From CAZEIW01 sp964512305 (lineage in GTDB: Bacteria; Pseudomonadota; Gammaproteobacteria; Burkholderiales; Burkholderiaceae_F): a stretch of DNA of 30,824 bases. Positions within the stretch are counted from its first letter, which is position 1, and the number at the start of each line of letters is the position of its first letter. Below are positions 25,041 to 30,824 of the stretch, piece after piece. Position numbers and translations under genes: made by a program. The stretch is from contig CAZEIW010000185.1 of assembly GCA_964512305.1 (NCBI GenBank), forward strand, positions 1 through 30,824, in the 5' to 3' direction. The notes beneath the pieces were generated by a model. The model was not told the DNA's origin. It saw only the letters and a list, made by a program, of their open reading frames with translations, and ran no database searches.

Positions 25041-25119
25041 GGCAGGATCATAAGGTCCGCGAGGCGCGCCGGCACGGGGCGCACGCTGCGGCACGGCGTT
25101 TCCGGCACCCCCGAACGCA

Positions 25120-26022
25120 TTAGCGCAGCACGGGGTGCTGTTCGAAGGCGAGGGTTGCGCGCGTGCCGCGCACGATCAGCCGTGCCGCGGCGCCGACCGG
25201 CAAGGTCGCGCGCTGCTGCCGGTGCCCGAAGGGCAGCCCCGTCACGACCGGCACCCCCGACCGCAGGCGCAGCAGCTCGATCGCCTGCGGCAATCCGTAA
25301 CCGTTGTCGTTCGGCATGACGGGTACGGGTTCGAAGTCCCCCAGCACGACCGCCTTCTGGCTCCCGATCACTCCGGCATGCATCAGCTGAAGCAGCATGC
25401 GCTCGACCCGGTACGCCGCCTCGTTGACGTCCTCGAGGAAGAGGATGCCGCCGCGCACCTGCGGCACATACGGAGTGCCCAGCAGCGCGCACAGCACGGT
25501 CAGATTGCCGCCCCAGAGCCGTCCACGCACGTCGAGCTCGGCGGCTTCGGATTCGAATTCCACCTCGTGCCGCGGATTGGAGATCGCTGCGAAGAAGTTC
25601 GAGGTCGTGAAGTCGTGGGTGGCGCCGTCGGCGAAGTCGGACGCCGAAGGGCCCTGGAAGCTGACCCCGCCGGCGCGCGCCAGGTAGGCGAGATTGAACG
25701 CGGTGAAGTCGCTGTAGCCCACCAGGATCGGCTGCGCGGCGCGGATCGCGTCGTAATCGATCCGGTCGAGCAGCCGCGACAGTCCGTAGCCCCCGCGGGC
25801 CGCCACCGCGACGTCGAGCGTGCGGTCGGCCGCGAACCGCTGCAATTCGGCGAGCCGCAATTCGTCGGGGCCGGCGAAGCGCTGGTGCCGCTCGAACACA
25901 CCCTCGGCAGCGCACACCCGCCAGCCCCGCGCGGTGAAATACTGCGCGGCGCGGTCGACCACGGCGGGATCGGGCAGGAATCCCGAAGGGGCGAAGAACC
26001 CGACCGCCCTAGCCCTGGTCAT
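25120..26022 (-). CDS. ldcA: LD-carboxypeptidase (murein tetrapeptide carboxypeptidase, family S66)
   Basis: A 300-residue cytoplasmic serine peptidase that removes the terminal D-alanine from tetrapeptides during murein recycling. The catalytic triad of S66 is visible: Ser104 (VGYSDFTA), Glu197 (LFLEDVNE) and His267 (PFGHRQQ). The N-terminus has the family pattern VGFFAPSGFLPDPAVVDRA and the nucleophile-domain motif AARGGYGLSRLL. Length is normal. The ATG at 26022 overlaps the end of tadA by 14 nt, so the two are translationally coupled. This tadA-ldcA adjacency downstream of guaBA recurs in betaproteobacteria. Confidence 0.92.
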   Translation of the reverse strand: MTRARAVGFFAPSGFLPDPAVVDRAAQYFTARGWRVCAAEGVFERHQRFAGPDELRLAELQRFAADRTLDVAVAARGGYGLSRLLDRIDYDAIRAAQPILVGYSDFTAFNLAYLARAGGVSFQGPSASDFADGATHDFTTSNFFAAISNPRHEVEFESEAAELDVRGRLWGGNLTVLCALLGTPYVPQVRGGILFLEDVNEAAYRVERMLLQLMHAGVIGSQKAVVLGDFEPVPVMPNDNGYGLPQAIELLRLRSGVPVVTGLPFGHRQQRATLPVGAAARLIVRGTRATLAFEQHPVLR

Positions 26023-26632
26023 CGCGGACTTCGCCCTCTTCGAGGCGCTGGGGCGGGTCGCGCGTGTCGCCGCGGTTGTCCGCCCGCCGCTCGGCGAAAA
26101 AGCTCGACAGCAGCCGCGCCGATTCGCTCGCCAGCACCCTGCCCCGAACCGTCGAATGGTGGTTCAGGCGCGGCTCGGCGAACAGGTCGACCACACTGCC
26201 GCAGGCGCCGGTTTTGGGGTCCGGTGCCCCGAAAACGAGCCTTGCGATGCGTGACTGCTGGATCGCGCCGGCGCACATCGCGCACGGTTCCAGCGTTACG
26301 TACAACGCGCAATGGCTGAGCCGGTAGTTGCCCAGCAGCTCGGCGGCGGCGCGCAGCGCCTGGATCTCGGCATGCGCGGTCGGGTCGGAGTTGCCGATAG
26401 GCTGGTTGAAGCCGGTCGCGATGACCGTGCCGTCCTTGACGACGACGGCACCGACAGGGACTTCGCCCAGCGCCCAGGCGTTGCAGGCCTGGTCGAGCGC
26501 CAGGCGCATGAAGACGGCATCCGGGTCGCCTGGCCCGGTGGCCGACTCGCTGACTTCGATCGCTTCCGCGGCCCTGGCCAGCCAGTGGGCCTGGAGCGCG
26601 TCGCGCTCGCGCTCGCGCTGCTCGCGCGTCAC
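26009..26632 (-). CDS. tadA: tRNA-specific adenosine deaminase
   Basis: A zinc enzyme that converts A34 to inosine in tRNA-Arg(ACG), allowing wobble decoding. Zinc ligands and catalytic Glu are present: His87 and Glu89 (TAHAEIQAL), Cys117 and Cys120 (LEPCAMCAGAI). The core LALDQACNAWALGEVPVGAV is typical. I choose GTG 26632 (207 residues) because GAGGA lies 10 nt upstream; the frame is open to an ATG at 26764, but the extra 44 residues do not look like TadA and would run through an inverted repeat and close to a terminator. Even so the protein has about 40 residues before the usual TadA start. The C-terminal tail (AERRADNRGDTRDPPQRLEE) is charged and probably disordered. Confidence 0.9.
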   Translation of the reverse strand: MTREQRERERDALQAHWLARAAEAIEVSESATGPGDPDAVFMRLALDQACNAWALGEVPVGAVVVKDGTVIATGFNQPIGNSDPTAHAEIQALRAAAELLGNYRLSHCALYVTLEPCAMCAGAIQQSRIARLVFGAPDPKTGACGSVVDLFAEPRLNHHSTVRGRVLASESARLLSSFFAERRADNRGDTRDPPQRLEEGEVRDDQG

Positions 26633-26665
26633 CGCGATTCGATCCTCAACGGCACGTCCAGGCCG

Positions 26666-26681
26666 TTGTTCCGACGAACAA
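26666..26681. repeat. Inverted repeat in the tadA leader
   Basis: TTGTTC (26666-26671) and GAACAA (26676-26681) with a 4-nt loop, 34 nt upstream of the chosen tadA GTG. In RNA it would form a small hairpin; as DNA it could be an operator. Function unknown. Confidence 0.3.
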
Positions 26682-26762
26682 TTCCACGGGTGCAGGTCAG
26701 GTCCACCGTCATGTCTGCCGGCAAGCGCGGGATTGCCGCCAGCCAATGTCATCGCCCGACGC

Positions 26763-26789
26763 AATGTTAAACCCGATGTCGAAATCGGG
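26763..26789 (-). terminator. Possible intrinsic terminator of guaBA
   Basis: Reading the minus strand, CCCGAT-TTCGAC-ATCGGG (26789-26772) forms a 6-bp stem-loop followed by TTTAACATT. It lies about 50 nt after the guaA stop. The T-run is interrupted, so read-through into tadA is likely. Confidence 0.45.
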
Positions 26790-26840
26790 AGCCAGGCGGC
26801 CGACGCTACTGCCTGCCCGCGAACCCCGAAAGGATCCGCC

Positions 26841-28433
26841 TCATTCCCACTCGATGGTCGCCGGCGGCTTGCTCGATACGTCGTAGACCACGCGGTTGAT
26901 GCCGCGCACTTCGTTGATGATCCGGTTCGACACCCTGGCCAGCAGCTCGTGCGGCAGCGGCGCCGCGTTCGCGGTCATGAAGTCCTGCGTCTGCACCGCG
27001 CGCAGCGCGATCACCCAGTCGTAGGTACGCCCGTCGCCCATCACACCGACGCTCCTGACCGGCAGAAAGACCGCGAACGCCTGGCTGGTGCGCTCGTACC
27101 AGCCGCTCAGGCGCAGCTCTTCGATCAGGATCGCATCGGCCCGCCGCAGCAGGTCGGCGTACTCGCGCCTGACCTCGCCGAGTATCCGGACCCCGAGCCC
27201 GGGACCCGGAAACGGGTGCCGGTAGACCATTTCGTGCGGCAGCCCGAGCGAGACGCCGAGGGCGCGCACCTCGTCCTTGAACAGATCGCGCAGGGGCTCG
27301 AGCAGCTTCAGGCGCAGCGTGTCGGGCAGCCCGCCCACGTTATGGTGCGACTTGATGGTCATGGCCTTCTTCGACTTGGCGCCGGCCGACTCGATCACGT
27401 CGGGATAGATCGTGCCCTGCGCCAGCCACTTCGCCCGCGGCAGCTTCGCCGCCTCCTGCTGGAACACCTCGACGAACTCGCGCCCGATGATCTTGCGCTT
27501 GTGCTCGGGGTCGGTCACGCCGGCGAGCCGGGCCATGAAGCGCTCCGAGGCATCGACGTGCACGAGGCGCAGCCCGAAATGGCGCTCGAACGTCGCGACC
27601 ACCTGGCTGGCCTCGTCCAGGCGCAGCAGGCCGTTGTCGACGAACACGCAGGTGAGCTGCCGGCCGATCGCGCGCTGGATCAGGACCGCCGCGACCGACG
27701 AGTCGACGCCCCCCGACAGCCCGAGGATGACCTCGTCGCTTCCGACCTCCGCCCGGATGCGCTCGATCGCTTCCAGCGCGTAGTCGGGCATGTTCCAGTC
27801 GCCGTCGCAGCCGCAGATCTCGCGCACGAAGCGCGTCAGGATCGCGCCGCCCTGCCGCGTGTGCGTGACCTCGGGGTGGAACTGCACCGCGTAGAAGCGG
27901 CGCTTCTCGTCGGCCATCGCCGCGACCGGGCAGTTGTCGGTCGACGCCATCAGGCGGAAGCCCGGCGGCATCTCGACCACCTTGTCGCCGTGACTCATCC
28001 AGACCTGCAGCAGCCCCTCCCCGGACGGGCCGCTGGCGTCCTGCAGCGCTTCGAGCAGGCGCGTATGTCCGCGCGCCCTCACCTGCGCATGGCCGAACTC
28101 GCGCTTGGCGCCGAGCTCGACCCGGCCGCCGAGCTGCTGCGCCATCAGCTGCATGCCGTAGCAGATGCCCAGCACCGGCACCCCGAGCCCGAATACCGCG
28201 TCCGGCGCCTTGTCGGTCGTCTCTTCGTAGGCCGACTGATGGCTGCCCGACAGGATGACCCCCCGCGGTGCGAACGCGCGGATGAAAGCCTCGCCGACGT
28301 CGCAGGGATGGATCTCGCAGTAGACCTGCGCCTCGCGCACCCGGCGCGCGATCAGCTGCGTGAACTGCGAGCCGAAATCCAGGATCAGGATGCGCTGATG
28401 GCGTCCCGTCCCCCGCTGCTCGTCATTCGGCAC
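26841..28433 (-). CDS. guaA: GMP synthase (glutamine-hydrolysing)
   Basis: A 530-residue two-domain enzyme converting XMP to GMP with glutamine and ATP. The class I glutamine amidotransferase domain opens with ILILDFGSQFTQLIARRVRE and has nucleophile Cys91 (GICYGMQ) and FHPEV. The synthetase domain has the PP-loop SGGVDSS (240-246). The dimerisation domain includes RHPFPGPGLGVRILGE and ends in SKPPATIEWE, the standard C-terminus. Start: GTG 28433 is the nearest in-frame initiation codon upstream of homology and overlaps guaB by 11 nt. GGAAG is some 14 nt upstream, so initiation probably depends on coupling to guaB translation. It adds about ten residues compared with the usual start. Confidence 0.96.
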   Translation of the reverse strand: MPNDEQRGTGRHQRILILDFGSQFTQLIARRVREAQVYCEIHPCDVGEAFIRAFAPRGVILSGSHQSAYEETTDKAPDAVFGLGVPVLGICYGMQLMAQQLGGRVELGAKREFGHAQVRARGHTRLLEALQDASGPSGEGLLQVWMSHGDKVVEMPPGFRLMASTDNCPVAAMADEKRRFYAVQFHPEVTHTRQGGAILTRFVREICGCDGDWNMPDYALEAIERIRAEVGSDEVILGLSGGVDSSVAAVLIQRAIGRQLTCVFVDNGLLRLDEASQVVATFERHFGLRLVHVDASERFMARLAGVTDPEHKRKIIGREFVEVFQQEAAKLPRAKWLAQGTIYPDVIESAGAKSKKAMTIKSHHNVGGLPDTLRLKLLEPLRDLFKDEVRALGVSLGLPHEMVYRHPFPGPGLGVRILGEVRREYADLLRRADAILIEELRLSGWYERTSQAFAVFLPVRSVGVMGDGRTYDWVIALRAVQTQDFMTANAAPLPHELLARVSNRIINEVRGINRVVYDVSSKPPATIEWE

Positions 28434-29883
28434 GATAGTTCGGCGCTTCCTTGGTGATGCGGACGTCGTGCACGTGCGACTCGCGCATGCCCGCGTTGGT
28501 GATCTCGACGAACTCCGCGCGCGTGCGCATCTCGTCGATCGTGCGGCAGCCGCAATAGCCCATGCTCGAGCGGACACCGCCGGCGAGCTGGTAGATGATC
28601 GCCACCGCGCTGCCCTTGAACGGCACCATGCCCTCGATGCCCTCGGGCACCAGCTTGTCGACGTTGCCCTCGTTGTCCTGGAAGTAGCGGTCGGCGGCGC
28701 CGCGCTGCATCGCGCCGAGGCTGCCCATGCCGCGATAGGTCTTGTAGGAACGCCCCTCGTACAGGACCATCTCGCCCGGCGCCTCCTCGGTGCCGGCGAA
28801 CATGCCGCCCATCATCACGGTCGACGCGCCGGCCGCGAGCGCCTTGGCGACGTCGCCCGAGTAGCGGATGCCGCCGTCGGCGACGATCGGCACCCCGCTG
28901 CCTTCGAGCGCGCGCGCGACATTGGCGATCGCGGTGATCTGCGGCACCCCGACGCCGGCCACGATCCGCGTGGTGCAGATCGACCCGGGACCGATCCCGA
29001 CCTTGACGCCGTCGGCGCCGTGCTCCGCCAGCGCGAGCGCGGCGGCGCCGGTGGCGATGTTGCCCCCGATCACGTCGACGTGCGGGAAATTGCGCTTGAT
29101 CCAGCGCACCCGGTCCAGCACGCCGCGCGTGTGGCCGTGCGCCGTGTCGACGACCAGGGCGTCGACACCCGCCTTCACCAGCGCGTCGACACGCTCCTCG
29201 TCCGCATCGCTGACGCCGACGGCGGCGCCGACGCGCAGCTTGCCGAGCTCGTCCTTGGCCGCGAGCGGATGCTCGGTCGCCTTGGTGATGTCCTTGACCG
29301 TGATCAGGCCCCGCAGCTCGTCGTTGCCGTCGATCACGACCACGCGCTCGAGGCGGTGCCGGTGCATCAGCGCCTTGGCGTCTTCGAGGGTTGCACCGTC
29401 GCGCACGGTCACCAGGCGCTCGCGCGGCGTCATGATCTCGCGCACCGGCGCGTCGAACCTCGTTTCGAAGCGCAGGTCCCGGTTGGTCACGATCCCGACC
29501 ACGCGCCTGCCGTCGATCACCGGCAGGCCGGAGATGCGGTGAGTCCGGGTGAGCTCGATCACGTCGCGCACCTTCATGTCGGGCGGGATCGTGATCGGGT
29601 CGCGCAGCACGCCGGCTTCGTGGCGCTTGACCTTCAGCACCTCGGCCGCCTGCTGCCGCGGCGACAGATTCTTGTGGATGATGCCGATACCGCCTTCCTG
29701 GGCCAGCGCGATGGCCAGCCGGGCTTCGGTGACGGTGTCCATCGCGGCGGACACGAGCGGCAGTTTCAACGCGATGCGGCGGGTGAGCCGCGAGGTGAGG
29801 TCGGTCTCCCTGGGCAGTACGGCGGAATACGCCGGAAGCAGGAGCACGTCGTCGAAGGTCAGTGCCTTTTCGATCAAACGCAT
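28423..29883 (-). CDS. guaB: IMP dehydrogenase
   Basis: A 486-residue enzyme oxidising IMP to XMP with NAD, the committed step to GMP. The TIM barrel opens with ALTFDDVLLLPAYSAVLPRE. Two CBS domains (about 93-212) carry MTPRERLVTVRDGATLEDAK and similar. The catalytic Cys303 is in GSICTTRIV. The phosphate loops ADGGIRYSGDVAKALAAGAS and MMGGMFAGTEEAPGE and the flap YRGMGSLGAM are present. ATG 29883 has AAGGA 6 nt upstream and a TATAAT -10 at 29909-29914. It is the first gene of the guaB-guaA-tadA-ldcA run and diverges from the DUF4124 gene. Confidence 0.97.
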   Translation of the reverse strand: MRLIEKALTFDDVLLLPAYSAVLPRETDLTSRLTRRIALKLPLVSAAMDTVTEARLAIALAQEGGIGIIHKNLSPRQQAAEVLKVKRHEAGVLRDPITIPPDMKVRDVIELTRTHRISGLPVIDGRRVVGIVTNRDLRFETRFDAPVREIMTPRERLVTVRDGATLEDAKALMHRHRLERVVVIDGNDELRGLITVKDITKATEHPLAAKDELGKLRVGAAVGVSDADEERVDALVKAGVDALVVDTAHGHTRGVLDRVRWIKRNFPHVDVIGGNIATGAAALALAEHGADGVKVGIGPGSICTTRIVAGVGVPQITAIANVARALEGSGVPIVADGGIRYSGDVAKALAAGASTVMMGGMFAGTEEAPGEMVLYEGRSYKTYRGMGSLGAMQRGAADRYFQDNEGNVDKLVPEGIEGMVPFKGSAVAIIYQLAGGVRSSMGYCGCRTIDEMRTRAEFVEITNAGMRESHVHDVRITKEAPNYRAE

Positions 29884-29908
29884 GGCAATCCTTGAGACGC
29901 AAAATCGA

Positions 29909-29914
29909 ATTATA
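29909..29914 (-). promoter_or_regulatory. -10 element of the guaB promoter
   Basis: A perfect TATAAT on the minus strand, 25 nt upstream of the guaB ATG, giving a leader of roughly 20 nt. The -35 region is poor (TTCGAA/TCGAAA at 18-19 nt), so an activator or UP element may help. On the plus strand TAGAAT (29965-29970) is a possible -10 for the DUF4124 gene. Confidence 0.6.
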
Positions 29915-30015
29915 CGTGCTCGTTACAGCGGTTTTCGAAGCCTCCACGCGCCTTGAGCGGCGCCTAGAATCGTGCCTCGAAGCGGCCCGGCCGCCATGAT
30001 GGACAGGAGTGCTGC

Positions 30016-30588
30016 ATGAAGCCCAAGGCCTTCGCCCCGACATCCCGCCTGGTCCCGATCGCGCTGGTCGCCGCGCTCGGTTCCGGGCTCGCTCCTTTTC
30101 CGCAGCTCGGCCCGTGGTCGCTGTCGCTGATCGCGCCCGCGCATGCGCAGTGGATCTGGCGCGACGAAAAAGGCAACAAGGTGATCTCCGACTCCCCGCC
30201 GCCGCCAAACGTGAAGGCGGCCGACATCCTGCGCCAGCCGAGCGGCTCGGCGCTCCCGCCCGAAGGCGAAGCCGCGCCGGCGCCCGGGCAGGCACCCGCC
30301 AGGGCGCAAGCCGCGCCGGCGCGTAAGACCGTCGCCGACCAGGAACTGGAGTTCCGCAAGCGCCAGCAGGAACGTGAAAAGGCCGAGGCCAAGCAGGCCG
30401 CCGATGAGGCGCGCGCGGCCCGCCAGGCCGAGGAGTGCCAGCGCGCCCGCGGCTACGTGCGGGCGCTCGAGGACGGCACGCCGCTGGTGCGAACCGAGTC
30501 CGATGGCAGCCGCAATTTTCTCGACGACGAGCAGCGGGCGGCGGAGATGAAGCGGGCGCGGGAGGCTGTCTCGCAGCTCTGCGGGTAG
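30016..30588 (+). CDS. Exported DUF4124 domain protein
   Basis: A 190-residue protein with an N-terminal signal (RLVPIALVAALGSGLAPF, with a later AHA ending about residue 44). Immediately after AHAQ comes the DUF4124 core WIWRDEKGNKVISDSPPPPN (about 46-65), a short domain found at the N-terminus of many betaproteobacterial periplasmic proteins. A Pro/Ala-rich linker (about 75-104) and a charged coiled coil (FRKRQQEREKAEAKQAADEA) follow. The C-terminal segment RARGYVRALEDGTPLVRTES ends in a Cys-Gly. Function is unknown. ATG 30016 has AGGAG 6 nt upstream. It diverges from guaB, an arrangement common in the group. Confidence 0.9.
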   Translation: MKPKAFAPTSRLVPIALVAALGSGLAPFPQLGPWSLSLIAPAHAQWIWRDEKGNKVISDSPPPPNVKAADILRQPSGSALPPEGEAAPAPGQAPARAQAAPARKTVADQELEFRKRQQEREKAEAKQAADEARAARQAEECQRARGYVRALEDGTPLVRTESDGSRNFLDDEQRAAEMKRAREAVSQLCG

Positions 30589-30599
30589 GACTCCGCGCC

Positions 30600-30747
30600 G
30601 CGGACAACCCTCACCCCCGCCCTCTTCCGCAAGCGGGAGAGCCTCCTGCCGCGGCGGCTGCACACGGACCATGAACCGCGTGCCAGCAAGAATGACGCCC
30701 GTGAATGCCGCGGGGGGTGCTCGAGGGGGGGCGCAGCCACCCCTCGA
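30600..30747. repeat. Palindromic repeat-like elements after the DUF4124 gene
   Basis: CTCTTCCGC (30622-30630) pairs with GCGGGAGAG (30633-30641) around AA, within CCCTCACCCCCGCCCTCTTC. This resembles the CCCTCACCC...CTCTCCCGC palindromes dispersed in many proteobacterial genomes. A second hairpin, TCGAGGGG (30721-30728) with CCCCTCGA (30740-30747), follows. The first may act as a terminator. No gene is supported between 30589 and the window end at 30824; the open frames there are arginine/proline-rich and match nothing known. Confidence 0.45.
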
Positions 30748-30824
30748 AGCCGATCCTCCCGCTTTTCGGTTCCGACGGGCACATCGCCAAACGGCGGCGT
30801 TGTCGCCCGTCGAAGCCGTGGTTC

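Noticed and set aside
26633..26764. N-terminal extension of TadA to ATG 26764
   Set aside because: Unlike TadA N-termini, and runs across an inverted repeat; GTG 26632 has GAGGA upstream.
30435..30782. Open frames on both strands at the right edge
   Set aside because: Composition is arginine/proline-rich, they overlap repeat-like hairpins and the DUF4124 gene, and no family is recognisable.

Overview
The window is GC-rich chromosomal DNA with long antisense open frames in nearly every gene, as expected at high GC. The gene set points to a betaproteobacterium, most likely of the order Burkholderiales: a polyhydroxyalkanoate phasin, an NAD-type isocitrate dehydrogenase, the guaB-guaA-tadA-LD-carboxypeptidase run, a DUF4124 protein, a MacAB-TolC type exporter and a TPR-HD-GYP protein. 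This placement is an inference from gene content; no rRNA or other phylogenetic marker RNA was seen. No tRNA gene, insertion sequence, phage gene or CRISPR array was recognised.

Layout. 1-3420: a truncated branched-chain amino acid/urea-type ABC substrate-binding protein (minus), divergent from a D-2-hydroxyacid dehydrogenase and an NAD-type isocitrate dehydrogenase (plus). 3421-4262: a phasin gene with a strong sigma70-type promoter, two TGC-N3-GCA sites placed like PhaR operators, and a tandem hairpin terminator. 4281-6937: a 42-codon gene on the minus strand with a perfect Shine-Dalgarno and a double-glycine-like leader, facing away from a TPR plus HD-GYP protein and an overlapping gene of unknown function. 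6968-12511: an exported pentapeptide-repeat protein (minus), divergent from an operon encoding an outer-membrane factor, periplasmic adaptor, ABC ATPase and FtsX/MacB-type permease. 12543-14558: a CoA-transferase with an extra C-terminal domain. 14811-17008: an NfeD/ClpP-class membrane protease with a slipin. 17154-18230: DAHP synthase.

18324-21393 (minus): an MFS exporter with a C-terminal soluble domain, followed 4 nt later by a group II PLP decarboxylase; together they could make and export an amine or related product. 21688-23060 (plus): a NarL/FixJ response regulator and a GNAT acetyltransferase. 23112-29883 (minus): guaB and guaA (GMP synthesis, translationally overlapping), tadA (wobble inosine in tRNA), an LD-carboxypeptidase (murein recycling) and a six-TM hybrid histidine kinase. 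30016-30588 (plus): an exported DUF4124 protein, followed by a palindromic repeat-like tail.

The most interesting lead is the small unlisted peptide gene at 4281-4409 beside the TPR-HD-GYP gene. TPR domains are the peptide-binding part of RRNPP receptors and HD-GYP domains degrade cyclic di-GMP, so the pair could be a peptide-to-second-messenger signalling module. This is a hypothesis from sequence only.
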